Of a stretch of DNA of 64,000 bases, positions 54,946-64,000 are shown in pieces. Position 1 is the first letter of the stretch. Each line of letters starts with the position of its first letter. Source of the stretch: Hyphomicrobiales bacterium (GTDB taxonomy: Bacteria; Pseudomonadota; Alphaproteobacteria; Rhizobiales; JAJFHB01); the NCBI GenBank assembly GCA_021775755.1, contig JAJFHE010000050.1:186001-250000 (forward strand). The letters run 5' to 3'. The position numbers and the translations under genes are program-made. Under the pieces are notes generated by a model. The model worked only from the letters and a program-made list of their open reading frames with translations, ran no database searches and was not told the origin of the DNA.

Positions 54946-55197
54946 ATGGCAGCGGATAAAACACAAAACCTGCAAGACACTTTTCTCAATCAGGTCAGAA
55001 AACAAAAGGCGCCTTTGACGATCTTTCTCGTAAATGGGGTCAAGCTGCAGGGTGTCATCACGTGGTTTGATAACTTCTGCGTGCTGCTTCGTCGCGACGG
55101 TATTTCACAACTGGTCTACAAACACGCCATATCGACGGTCATGCCGTCACAACCGGTACAGCTGTTTGAGGAAGACGATACGGGCGGTTCTAGTTAG
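54946..55197 (+). CDS. hfq: RNA chaperone Hfq
   Basis: [60 protein letters not shown]. Confidence 0.98.
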   Translation: MAADKTQNLQDTFLNQVRKQKAPLTIFLVNGVKLQGVITWFDNFCVLLRRDGISQLVYKHAISTVMPSQPVQLFEEDDTGGSS

Positions 55198-56616
55198 TTG
55201 GAATACAAGTCCGGTAAATCGTCCCGGCGGGACACCGATCACAAAAAGGGTCCTGAGCGTTTCCGGGAATCCACCGTAGCGCCAGCGCGTGCCATCGTCA
55301 TGCACGTGGAGGATCGCGTGCGGGCCCGCGACAGTGCGCGGCGCCGGGCAGGGGCTGCAAGCTCGCTGCGCTCGGCAGAGGCCAAGCTGGACGAGACCGT
55401 CGGACTTGCGGCGGCGATCGATCTCGACATTGTCGACGCGTTCATTGTCAATCTTTCAAAGATCAATCCCGCCACTTTGCTCGGGCCGGGCAAGGTTGAA
55501 GAGTTCGCCGGCGTGATTGCGGCACATGACGCGGAACTCGTTATCGTCAACGCGGCTCTGAGTCCGGCGCAGCAACGTAATCTGGAGCGTGCCTGGCACG
55601 TCAAGATTCTCGACCGGACCGGCCTCATTCTTGAGATCTTCGGGGCGAGGGCGCAGACGAAAGAGGGGCGTTTGCAGGTCGAACTGGCTCATCTCACGTA
55701 CCAAAAGAGCCGGCTCGTGCGGTCGTGGACGCACCTGGAACGCCAGCGCGGCGGCCTCGGTTTCGTCGGTGGCCCCGGCGAAACCCAGATCGAGGCCGAC
55801 CGCAGACAGATCCAGGAACGCATTTCCAAGCTTGAAAAGCAGTTGGAAACAGTGCGCCAGACCCGTCAACTGCACCGCTCAAGCCGGCAGAAAGTGCCGT
55901 ATCCGGTAGTCGCGCTTGTCGGCTACACCAACGCTGGAAAATCGACTCTTTTCAACGCGTTGACCGATGCGAAGGTGAATGCGGAAGACCTCCTGTTTGC
56001 AACGCTCGACCCGACCATGCGGCGACTCGAACTTCCCAGCGGCCAGGTGGCGGTACTGTCCGATACGGTGGGGTTCATATCCGACTTGCCGACGGACCTT
56101 GTTGCCGCGTTCAGGGCAACATTGGAAGAGGTCCTCGAAGCAGACATCATCGTACATGTGCGCGACATGACGCATCCCGACAGCGACGCGCAGCTGCGCG
56201 ATGTGGATGGCGTGCTGGACAAACTCGGTATTGATGAAACGCGCCGTGCCGGCATTGTGGAAGTGTGGAACAAAGTTGACCAACTTGACGATGAGGCGTT
56301 GGCTTTTCTGCATCATCGGGCGGACCGCGACACGGCAAGTATCGTGATGTTGTCGGCATTGACCGGGCAGGGGCTCGAGAGCCTTAAGACGTGTCTCGAT
56401 GAGCGGCTGCAGGCGGGCAGTGAAATTTATGAACTCGTGGTCGAGGCGGCCGATGGCGCCGGGCTGCACTGGTTGCATGAAAACACTGAAGTGCTGTCCC
56501 GCGATACCCGTGACGACGGCAACATCGTTATTCGCGTCCGCGTTCCTCAAGACCGGATAGAAGTGGTCATGCGGCGCTTCGGCTCAGCCGGTGCGAGCAG
56601 GATATCCGTCGAGTGA
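55198..56616 (+). CDS. hflX: GTPase HflX (start uncertain)
   Basis: GGPGETQIEADRRQIQERISKLEKQLE and G-motif VALVGYTNAGKSTLFNALT; directly follows hfq. Confidence 0.95.
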   Translation: MEYKSGKSSRRDTDHKKGPERFRESTVAPARAIVMHVEDRVRARDSARRRAGAASSLRSAEAKLDETVGLAAAIDLDIVDAFIVNLSKINPATLLGPGKVEEFAGVIAAHDAELVIVNAALSPAQQRNLERAWHVKILDRTGLILEIFGARAQTKEGRLQVELAHLTYQKSRLVRSWTHLERQRGGLGFVGGPGETQIEADRRQIQERISKLEKQLETVRQTRQLHRSSRQKVPYPVVALVGYTNAGKSTLFNALTDAKVNAEDLLFATLDPTMRRLELPSGQVAVLSDTVGFISDLPTDLVAAFRATLEEVLEADIIVHVRDMTHPDSDAQLRDVDGVLDKLGIDETRRAGIVEVWNKVDQLDDEALAFLHHRADRDTASIVMLSALTGQGLESLKTCLDERLQAGSEIYELVVEAADGAGLHWLHENTEVLSRDTRDDGNIVIRVRVPQDRIEVVMRRFGSAGASRISVE

Positions 56617-57441
56617 TCACCCGGATCGTTCCTGTGCTTTCACGCCGTCCCACAGAGCATCCATCTCTTCCAGGCAGGAGTCTTCGGGCCGTTTTCCGTC
56701 TTCGTGCAAGCAGGCTTCGACCGCACGGAAACGGCGATCAAACTTGCTGTTTGCCTGACGCAACGCGTCTTCCGGGTCGATTCCCAAATGTCGTGCAATA
56801 TTCGAGACGGCAAAGATAAGATCACCGCATTCTTCGGCCATGCGCTGGCGATTGCCCGCCGCCATTTCATCCCGCAATTCTTGAACTTCTTCGTCAATCT
56901 TCAAAAAGACAGCATCCGCATCCGGCCAATCGAAGCCGACACGGGCGGCACGCTTTTGCAGCTTCTCAGCGCGCATTAAAGCGGGAAGAGCGCGCGGGAT
57001 GCCATCCAGCACGCTCTCGCGGCCGTTTCCGCCACTGTGTTTCGCCGCACGTTCTTGCGACTTGATGCGCTCCCAGGAACCCTTGACGGCGCCTGCATCA
57101 CGCTCCTCGGCGTCACCGAAGACATGGGGGTGGCGGCGCACCATTTTGGTGCACACTGACTCGATGACATCTTCGAGGGCAAACGTCCCGTCTTCGCTTG
57201 CCATCTGGGCGTGATAGACGACCTGAAGCAGGAGGTCGCCAAGCTCGTCGCGCAATCCCGCCATATCGCCCTGTTCAATGGCGTCGGCGACCTCATAGGC
57301 CTCTTCAATCGTGTACGGTGCGATGGACGAGAATGACTGCTCAAGATCCCAAGGGCACCCGGTGCCGGGCGTCCTCAGCGCCTTCATGATTGCGACGAGC
57401 GTCGACATGCGTCGCGGATCGCCATGCGGGTGGTCGGCCAT
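56617..57441 (-). CDS. mazG: Nucleoside triphosphate pyrophosphohydrolase MazG
   Basis: LRTPGTGCPWDLEQSFSSIAPYTIEEAYEVADAIEQGDMAGLRDELGDLLLQVVYHAQMA. Confidence 0.95.
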   Translation of the reverse strand: MADHPHGDPRRMSTLVAIMKALRTPGTGCPWDLEQSFSSIAPYTIEEAYEVADAIEQGDMAGLRDELGDLLLQVVYHAQMASEDGTFALEDVIESVCTKMVRRHPHVFGDAEERDAGAVKGSWERIKSQERAAKHSGGNGRESVLDGIPRALPALMRAEKLQKRAARVGFDWPDADAVFLKIDEEVQELRDEMAAGNRQRMAEECGDLIFAVSNIARHLGIDPEDALRQANSKFDRRFRAVEACLHEDGKRPEDSCLEEMDALWDGVKAQERSG

Positions 57442-57509
57442 GGTGGGCGCTCCAGTGGTTAGACAATGAGCTCATGAACAAGGGAGAGGGTGGTCGGCAA
57501 CAGCTACAC

Positions 57510-57845
57510 TCAACTGGCGCACTTTATACACGTCGGAACGGTTGGATCCTGATCCAGGCGGCCATCGCTGATTTCGTCGCCGCAAGAGATACAAAACCCG
57601 TACTCGCCATCATCGAGTCTGATAAGCGCTGCATCGACGCGGGCAATGGTCTGCTGGCGCCGGCGTTCCGTTTCAAGCTGCATGGCCTGCTCCTGCAGCG
57701 CATCCATGCGCGAAAGTCTGCCGACGGACTGCTGGTCCAGTTCCACAGGCGCTCGGTCTTCGTTGGTTGCTTCTGACAACTCAACCAGTTCATTGCGCAG
57801 CGTCACCAATCTGGCGCGGCAATTCTTGTCGGAGGTTTTCGACAT
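57510..57845 (-). CDS. DksA/TraR-family C4 zinc-finger protein
   Basis: ALIRLDDGEYGFCISCGDEISDGRLDQDPTVPTCIKC; start set to MSKTSDK. Confidence 0.85.
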   Translation of the reverse strand: MSKTSDKNCRARLVTLRNELVELSEATNEDRAPVELDQQSVGRLSRMDALQEQAMQLETERRRQQTIARVDAALIRLDDGEYGFCISCGDEISDGRLDQDPTVPTCIKCAS

Positions 57846-57995
57846 CTGTTCCGAAACGTTATGCGGTGTAACGGCAATTGTAGCACATCGGAGAGCCATT
57901 TTGGACCTTTGACGCACAGCACGAAGCTCAGGAGGGACCGTTGCGAAGTGCATCGGCGGGCCGCGTGGTATGCCCGGATGTTGTTATACGATTCG

Positions 57996-58011
57996 CATAA
58001 TATATATTATG
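57996..58011. repeat. 16-bp perfect AT-rich palindrome CATAATATATATTATG
   Basis: Sequence equals its own reverse complement; intergenic. Confidence 0.7.
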
Positions 58012-58121
58012 GAAAATACTTAACCACGCCTTTCACTACAATTATCAATAGTTTGGCCGCATTGCGGAAGGAAGTGCCTGTCCTGGAGACCTGTACCACT
58101 TTTCCGGCTGGCTGCCCGCGA

Positions 58122-58922
58122 TCAGTCGACCGACTCGATTACCATGTTGTCATATGCGGGCTCGACATGATCCGGTAGTGAGCTTTTGAGCGTGTCGTAG
58201 TCGAGGTCGATGTGCATGTTGGTGAGGATGGCGCGGCGCGGTTTTAACTGCTCAATCCAGCGCAATGTGTCTTCCAGGGCAAAATGTGAAGGATGATAGG
58301 TGTAGCGCAGTGCATCGACGATCCAGACGTCGAGCCCCGACAGAGCCTCGATGCTCTCTTCGGGGACGTCGTTGATGTCGCTTGAATAGGCAAGATTTCC
58401 GATGCGAAAGCCGAGTGAGCGGATGTTTCCGTGGACTTGCTCAAAGGGCAATGCTGTCACGTCGCCACCCGGGCCCGTTACTGTTACCGGTTTATGCGGT
58501 GCCAGGTCGTGGTGTTCGCAAATAGCGGGATAGTCGCTGCCGGGCGCGCGTTCGAAACAGTAATTGAACCCTGCCATGAGCCGAGTGGTTGTCCGGTGAT
58601 CCGCCCAGGTCTGGACGCGCCGCTGGCCGTTGAGGGCAATAACGCGCAAGTCGTCGATACCGTGGATGTGGTCGGCATGTTCGTGCGTAAATATGACACC
58701 GTCGACCCATGAAATGCCGGTGTCGAGCAATTGGGCGCGCAAATCAGGCGAGGTGTCTATGAGGACGTTCGTTGTGCCCTCGCCCGAGGCCCGCTGCACC
58801 AGCATGGAACAGCGCCGGCGCCGGTTGCGCGGGTTATCCGGGTCGCATGTTCCCCAGTTCCCGCCGATGCGCGGTACGCCGCCGGAGGACCCGCAGCCGA
58901 GAATTGTGAAACGCAGGCTCAT
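58122..58922 (-). CDS. MBL-fold metallo-hydrolase (PhnP-like)
   Basis: ILGCGSSGGVPRIGGNWGTCDPDNPRNRRRRCSMLV and FTHEHADHIHGIDDLR. Confidence 0.93.
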   Translation of the reverse strand: MSLRFTILGCGSSGGVPRIGGNWGTCDPDNPRNRRRRCSMLVQRASGEGTTNVLIDTSPDLRAQLLDTGISWVDGVIFTHEHADHIHGIDDLRVIALNGQRRVQTWADHRTTTRLMAGFNYCFERAPGSDYPAICEHHDLAPHKPVTVTGPGGDVTALPFEQVHGNIRSLGFRIGNLAYSSDINDVPEESIEALSGLDVWIVDALRYTYHPSHFALEDTLRWIEQLKPRRAILTNMHIDLDYDTLKSSLPDHVEPAYDNMVIESVD

Positions 58923-59740
58923 GCGTTCTCAGCGGCGGTTCTGAATGGCTCCGGCAGCGGAACCTTGTCGAACAGCTGGAAGAAATTCATTGAAGTCTTC
59001 TGGGCCATATCGCCCAGTTCTATCCCGTGTACGTCGGCCAGTTTCTGCAATGTGTTCACCACGAATGCCGGCTCATTTCGTTTGCCGCGATGGGGAACCG
59101 GGGAAAGATAGGGCGCGTCGGTTTCAACGAGAAGGCGGTTCTGAGGAACGGTGAGTGCGATATCGCGCAGCTCCTGCGCGCCATTGAATGTGAGTATGCC
59201 CGAAAACGAAACGTAAGCGCCGAGTGCCAGACCGCGCTCCGCCAGGATTGCTCTGGAACTGAAACAATGCAGGAGCGGTTTGAAGGAGCCGCCCCGTTCA
59301 GTTTCTTCCTCCAGTATGCGGGCCGTGTCGTCTTCTGCTTCGCGGCTGTGTATGACGAGTGGAAGTCCGGTTTCCTGTGCGGCGCGAATGTGCACACGGA
59401 AGCTCTTTTCCTGATCTTCGCGGGGGCTGAAATCATAGTGATAATCGAGACCCGCCTCACCTATGCCGACCACTTTTGGATGTCGCGCCAGTTCGACGAG
59501 CTGAACGGTTGTCACATCGGTTTCATCCTTGGCGTTATGAGGATGCGTGCCGACGGTGCAAAAGACATTGTCGAACCGCTCCGCGATTGCGCGCACGCGG
59601 TCGAATTCGTTTACGCGGGTCGAAATCGTCACCATGGCGTGAACGCCGCAGGCTGCGGCTCTGTCGACAATATCGTCGAGCTCATCGGCAAACTGCGGAA
59701 AATCCAGGTGGCAGTGGCTGTCGACAATTGCTGGCTGCAT
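58919..59740 (-). CDS. TatD-family hydrolase
   Basis: IVDSHCHLDFPQF, VGIGEAGLDYHYDFSPREDQEKSFRVHIRAAQETGLPLVIHSREAE, LVETDAPYLSPVPHRGKRNEP. Confidence 0.95.
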   Translation of the reverse strand: MQPAIVDSHCHLDFPQFADELDDIVDRAAACGVHAMVTISTRVNEFDRVRAIAERFDNVFCTVGTHPHNAKDETDVTTVQLVELARHPKVVGIGEAGLDYHYDFSPREDQEKSFRVHIRAAQETGLPLVIHSREAEDDTARILEEETERGGSFKPLLHCFSSRAILAERGLALGAYVSFSGILTFNGAQELRDIALTVPQNRLLVETDAPYLSPVPHRGKRNEPAFVVNTLQKLADVHGIELGDMAQKTSMNFFQLFDKVPLPEPFRTAAENA

Positions 59741-59752
59741 GGTCGAACCGCT

Positions 59753-61306
59753 CTAGGCTGTTTCCGGCGCCGTATAACGCGGAAATACAGGTTGCGGTAC
59801 AGGCAGTTCAGTGCCCGGTTCAAGGCGGCCCGCCTCTCCGAGATCAGCGAAGTTCCGACGCGATGGATCAACCGCCAGAAGATCGAGCATCTTCGCCGCC
59901 GCCTCGGGCACAAACGGCTGTGCGAGAATTGCCATCTGCCGCACGGTTTCCGCGGTCACATAGAGCACGGTTGCCATGCGTTCGGGGTCGGATTTCTTGA
60001 GCGCCCATGGTTCTTCACCGGCAAAATACCGGTTGGCGTCCGCAATGACGGCCCAGATCGCCGCCAGTATATTGTGGATCGCCTGACGGTCGGCCTCCGG
60101 TCGGACCGCTTCAAGCACCGCGTCCGCGGCATCGAGCAATGTCCTGTCGGCCTCGCTGAAGGTTCCAGGCTTCGGCATCCTGCCCTCGCAGTTCTTTGCG
60201 ATCATCGACAGCGAACGCTGCGCGAGATTGCCGAAGTCATTGGCGAGATCGGCATTGATGCGATTGGCGATGGCTTCCTCTGAGTAACTGCCATCCTGGC
60301 CGAACGGCACCTCACGCATGAAGAAATAGCGCACCTGATCGACACCGAAGTGATCGCACAGGGCAAACGGATCGACCACGTTGCCGACGGACTTTGACAT
60401 CTTTTCTCCCTTAATGAGGAGAAAGCCGTGCACAAACACGCGCTTGGGCAGTTCAACGCCTGCGGACATCAAAAAGGCGGGCCAGTAAACGGAATGGAAA
60501 CGCGAGATGTCCTTGCCGATGACATGCACGTCCGCGGGCCAGTAGCGTTTGAAGTTTTCGTCTTCGATCTCAGGGAAGCCGACGCCGGTTATGTAGTTCG
60601 TAAGCGCATCTACCCACACATACATGATGTGGTTTTCAGTGCCAGGAACTGGAATGCCCCAGTCGAATGTGGTTCTCGACATGGAAAGATCGCGCAGGCC
60701 GCCTTTTACGAAGCTGACAATTTCATTGCGGCGCACATCCGGACGGATAAATCCCGGATTGGCCTCATAGTGCTGCAGTAGCTTGTCCTGGTAGGCGGAC
60801 AGACGGAAGAAGTAGCTCTCTTCCTCGACCCATTCAACGGGCGTGCCCTGGGGCGACAGCATCGTGCCCCCCTCGCCCTTCGTAAGTTCTTTCTCTTCGT
60901 AATAGGCCTCGTCGCGGACGGAATACCAGCCTGCGTAAGTGTCGAGATAGATGTCGCCGTTGGCTTCCATGCGGCGCCAGACTTCCTGCACCGAGGCGGT
61001 GTGCCGCGGTTCGGTGGTGCGTATGAAGTCGTCATTGGAACAGTTGAGTGCCGCGACCATGTCCTTGAACCGCGCGGTGTTGCGATCGGCAAGTTCAATC
61101 GGCGTCAGGCCTTCCGCCTTTGCGGTCTGCAGCATTTTGATGCCGTGCTCGTCGGTGCCTGTCAGAAAGAACACATCGTAGCCGTCGAGACGCTTGAAAC
61201 GCGCAAGCGCATCCGTTGCCAGCGCTTCGTAAGCGTGGCCGATATGCGGCTCGCCATTGGGATAGGAGATGGCGGTGGTAATGTAGAAAGGCGATTTATC
61301 TGACAT
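59753..61306 (-). CDS. metG: Methionyl-tRNA synthetase
   Basis: [49 protein letters not shown] and KMSKS motif. Confidence 0.97.
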   Translation of the reverse strand: MSDKSPFYITTAISYPNGEPHIGHAYEALATDALARFKRLDGYDVFFLTGTDEHGIKMLQTAKAEGLTPIELADRNTARFKDMVAALNCSNDDFIRTTEPRHTASVQEVWRRMEANGDIYLDTYAGWYSVRDEAYYEEKELTKGEGGTMLSPQGTPVEWVEEESYFFRLSAYQDKLLQHYEANPGFIRPDVRRNEIVSFVKGGLRDLSMSRTTFDWGIPVPGTENHIMYVWVDALTNYITGVGFPEIEDENFKRYWPADVHVIGKDISRFHSVYWPAFLMSAGVELPKRVFVHGFLLIKGEKMSKSVGNVVDPFALCDHFGVDQVRYFFMREVPFGQDGSYSEEAIANRINADLANDFGNLAQRSLSMIAKNCEGRMPKPGTFSEADRTLLDAADAVLEAVRPEADRQAIHNILAAIWAVIADANRYFAGEEPWALKKSDPERMATVLYVTAETVRQMAILAQPFVPEAAAKMLDLLAVDPSRRNFADLGEAGRLEPGTELPVPQPVFPRYTAPETA

Positions 61307-61342
61307 GGCTGCCGGCTGGACGCTGTCGTTCCGTATTCAAAT

Positions 61343-62434
61343 TCAGGTGCGTGAGGATTTCGTGTTCTCAAGCAGATAGAGCGATTGCAGAACCGTCTGC
61401 CTGCGATCGAGGTTTAGGGCATTTGTGCGGTCAATGGAATGGGCGATTTTCTGCCAGACCTCGGCAAGACCGGCCATATCGCGTCCCGTAAACAGAGGGT
61501 GGTCGCCGGGGCTGCCGGAACCGGTTGCGGTTGACCGGACGCCGCCGGCCAGCCAGTCGAGCAGGATAGAACAGAAGGTGGCGTAATTCTCGTCTGCGCC
61601 GCGTGCTCCGACGAAATCGGCGAATTCTCCCGCTGTGCGCGGATTCAACGGTTTGGCAGTTGTAAAAAGGCTGGAAAGCCTGGAGAAAATCGTCAGTCCC
61701 TCACCCCGCAATAGCGTCAGCGCATAGCCCGGGCGGCCTTGCGCCAGGCTAAGAAGGTCATCCAGACCGCTTCCGTGCGGCAGCTCGTCTTCACCGAGAC
61801 TGTTGCGCAGGACTTGCATCACGTCCTCTTGGCCGAGCGGGTGCATATCGAGGCGGATGCAGCGCGAGCGGATGGTTTCAAGCAGGCGCATGGGCGCATG
61901 GGATATCAGCAGGAACAAACACCGGTCAGGCGGTTCTTCGAGAATCTTCAAAAGCGCATTGGCCGCCGTCCGGTTCATGTCGTCCGCGGCATCGACAATG
62001 CAGACGCGCCAGCCGCCTACGCCCGATGTCGTGGTGAAAAACTTCGATGTCTTGCGGATCGTTTCCGCATCCAGATCGCGTTTCAGGCGCTTTGCCTTCT
62101 GGTCGTAGGGTCGCCGCGCGACAAACAGGTCGCTGTGCCCAAGTGCCGCGACGCGGCGGAATACGGGATCTTCTTCCGCGATGTGGCAGTCGTGCGGGGT
62201 ATTGCCTTGCGCAACTGATTCCGGCGGGTACTTCAAGACGAAACGGGCAAATCTGTAGGCAAGCGTTGCCTTGCCGATACCCGAAGGCCCACCGAGGATC
62301 CAGGCGTGGTGAATGCGCCCGCGCGCATAACTTTGCAGTAGCCGCTGTTCCGCATCGGCATTGCCGTAAAACGCACTCTGTTCCCGGGGATGGGGAAAAT
62401 CGAGCAGCCGGTCGCTTTCGGGGAACTGATCCAT
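61343..62434 (-). CDS. holB: DNA polymerase III subunit delta'
   Basis: HAWILGGPSGIGKATLAYRFARFVL, VDAADDMNRTAANALLKILEEPPDRCLFLLISHAP; adjacent to tmk. Confidence 0.93.
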   Translation of the reverse strand: MDQFPESDRLLDFPHPREQSAFYGNADAEQRLLQSYARGRIHHAWILGGPSGIGKATLAYRFARFVLKYPPESVAQGNTPHDCHIAEEDPVFRRVAALGHSDLFVARRPYDQKAKRLKRDLDAETIRKTSKFFTTTSGVGGWRVCIVDAADDMNRTAANALLKILEEPPDRCLFLLISHAPMRLLETIRSRCIRLDMHPLGQEDVMQVLRNSLGEDELPHGSGLDDLLSLAQGRPGYALTLLRGEGLTIFSRLSSLFTTAKPLNPRTAGEFADFVGARGADENYATFCSILLDWLAGGVRSTATGSGSPGDHPLFTGRDMAGLAEVWQKIAHSIDRTNALNLDRRQTVLQSLYLLENTKSSRT

Positions 62435-62449
62435 CAGGCGCGTTGCTTA

Positions 62450-63091
62450 TCAGGGCTTGAGGCGTGAGACAATGTGATCCCAGATCTCCTGCCCGACGTC
62501 TTCCTGTGACCGGGAACTGTCGATGGTTACGCACCTTTGTGGCTGGGCATCCGCAATCGCCAGAAACGCCTCTCTGAGGGTCTGGTGGAACGCGAGCGTT
62601 TTGCTCTCAAACCGGTCTTCCGCCGCGCCTTCGACCGCCGATCTGCCGTCGGCGCGGCTCAGCCCTTCTGAAGGGTCGAGGTCCATGATGACGGTCAGCT
62701 CAGGCTGGGTTTGACCGACGACTTCGGCGTCTATGGCTTCGATGAAACTTTGCGCAATGCCGCCGCCGGCGCCCTGATACGCGCGCGTGGAATCTGTAAA
62801 TCGGTCGCAAATGACCCAAACGCCGCGCTCAAGAGCCGGTCGAATGACACGCGCCAGGTGATCGTCCCGGGCGGCAAAGTTCAAGAGCGTTTCGCTCAAC
62901 GGGCTCCAGCGTTCAGCGTCGCCTGTCACAAGCAGGTCGCGGATCGCTTCTGCGCCAGACGTACCGCCGGGTTCACGTGTCAGGACCACTTCATGCCCCG
63001 CTGAGCATAGACGTTCGCGCAGCAGCTTGGTGTGGGTGGACTTGCCGGTACCCTCCCCGCCTTCAAACGTGATGAACTTACCCGCCGTCAT
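62450..63091 (-). CDS. tmk: Thymidylate kinase
   Basis: KFITFEGGEGTGKSTHTKLLRERL, VLTREPGGTSGAEAIRDLLV, CDRFTDSTRAYQGAGGG. Confidence 0.97.
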   Translation of the reverse strand: MTAGKFITFEGGEGTGKSTHTKLLRERLCSAGHEVVLTREPGGTSGAEAIRDLLVTGDAERWSPLSETLLNFAARDDHLARVIRPALERGVWVICDRFTDSTRAYQGAGGGIAQSFIEAIDAEVVGQTQPELTVIMDLDPSEGLSRADGRSAVEGAAEDRFESKTLAFHQTLREAFLAIADAQPQRCVTIDSSRSQEDVGQEIWDHIVSRLKP

Positions 63092-63122
63092 GCCGGGTTC
63101 CTGTTTCGATTGGTTTATTGCT

Positions 63123-64000
63123 CTAGCCGCCGAGGATCATCGCCATGAGCGTGTCGAGGGCCTTGTCGATGATGCCGCTTTCAGAGACATCCTCCGCCGC
63201 AAAAAGCGGAAACTCGGCAACCGCCTGTCCCTGGTTCACAAACCGCACCCGGGCAACTTCGTCGCCTTCGCGGATCGGCGCGCGCAGCGGCCCTTCATAG
63301 ACGAGTTCGGCGCGTACCGTGTTCTTGTCCTCCGGGCTCAGCATGAGCCGGATTTCCTTGTTGGCGGTCAGTGGCAGCCAGTTTTGATCGCCGCCCCACA
63401 CCCGCGCTTCGGCGATTTCCTGACCGTAACGGAACATCGTGTAGGGTCGGAAGAAGCGGAATCCCCAGTCGAGGAGTTTGCGCGCTTCTTCTGAGCGCGC
63501 CTTTGCGGAGCGCATGCCGTTGAGAACGAGGATCAATCGTTTGTTGTTACGTACAGCCGATGCGACGAGGCCGTAGCCCGATGCGCGGATGAACCCCGTC
63601 TTCAGACCATCTGCGCCAACATTTTGATAGAGCAGCGGATTGCGATTGCGTTGGCGGATGTCGTTCCAGGTGAACTCGGTTTCGCTGTAGAAGTGATAAT
63701 ACTCACTCAGATTCTTGATGGTATGGCGCGCCAGGACAGCCAGTTCCCGCACCGTTGTAAGGTGATCGGGATCGGGCAGCCCGGTGGAGTTCGTAAAGAG
63801 CGATCTCTCCAGGCCGAGTTCGCGCGCGCGCTGCGTCATGAGGTCGCCAAACGCCGCTTCCGAGCCGGCCAGCCCTTCGGCGATTGCGATGCAGGCATCA
63901 TTGCCAGATTGAATGATGACACCGCGAATCAGGTCTTCCAGACGGACGGATGAATTGAGCTCGGCATACATTGTCGAACCGCCAGACGACGCGCCGCCAC
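63123..64000 (-). CDS. D-alanyl-D-alanine carboxypeptidase (partial, N-terminus beyond window)
   Basis: IIQSGNDACIAIAEGLAGSE (SxN motif), TGLPDPDH, ADGLKTGFIRASGYGLVASA (KTG motif); frame open to the window end. Confidence 0.93.
   Translation of the reverse strand, partial: GGASSGGSTMYAELNSSVRLEDLIRGVIIQSGNDACIAIAEGLAGSEAAFGDLMTQRARELGLERSLFTNSTGLPDPDHLTTVRELAVLARHTIKNLSEYYHFYSETEFTWNDIRQRNRNPLLYQNVGADGLKTGFIRASGYGLVASAVRNNKRLILVLNGMRSAKARSEEARKLLDWGFRFFRPYTMFRYGQEIAEARVWGGDQNWLPLTANKEIRLMLSPEDKNTVRAELVYEGPLRAPIREGDEVARVRFVNQGQAVAEFPLFAAEDVSESGIIDKALDTLMAMILGG

Noticed and set aside
59027-60283. 418-aa plus-strand ORF
   Set aside because: Antisense to tatD and metG; no protein-like features.

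Overview
The window is a G+C-rich alphaproteobacterial (Rhizobiales-like) chromosome segment, almost all housekeeping and densely coding. Left to right: gltX (partial), comEC, lexA, moeA, moaC, trpC, trpD, trpG, trpE, ppiD-like, tpiA, an EamA transporter, secG, a membrane protein of unknown function, pyrG, an MscS channel, two tandem TPR proteins, VOC and PaaI-like proteins, an agmatinase-family protein, a DUF1835-like protein, queF, eno, ftsB-like, pdhA-pdhB-pdhC-SGNH esterase-lpdA, lipA, ratA/COQ10, then cinA, ispDF, dusB, ntrB, ntrC, ntrY, ntrX, trkA, trkH, hfq, hflX, mazG, a DksA/TraR-like protein, an MBL hydrolase, tatD, metG, holB, tmk and a partial D-Ala-D-Ala carboxypeptidase. The clearest accessory region is about 36.73-42.36 kb, inserted between ratA and cinA. 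It contains an IS5/IS427-like transposase, a truncated reading frame coupled to a PRISE-like SDR gene, and a complete 2.35-kb IS1595-family element. That element has near-perfect terminal inverted repeats and a perfect 8-bp target duplication (AGAAATTC). It carries cargo: a small protein with a HEPN-like Rx4H motif, a divergent 53-aa protein with an overlapping start codon, and a three-TM protein. A frameshifted GH25 lysozyme gene follows. A second, outer pair of inverted repeats flanked by TA (36780 / 41681) brackets the IS5-like transposase, the SDR and the IS1595 element. The cargo-bearing nested element is the best candidate here for something undescribed. No tRNA, rRNA or CRISPR array was recognised. 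All family calls come from reading the translations; no database search was run.
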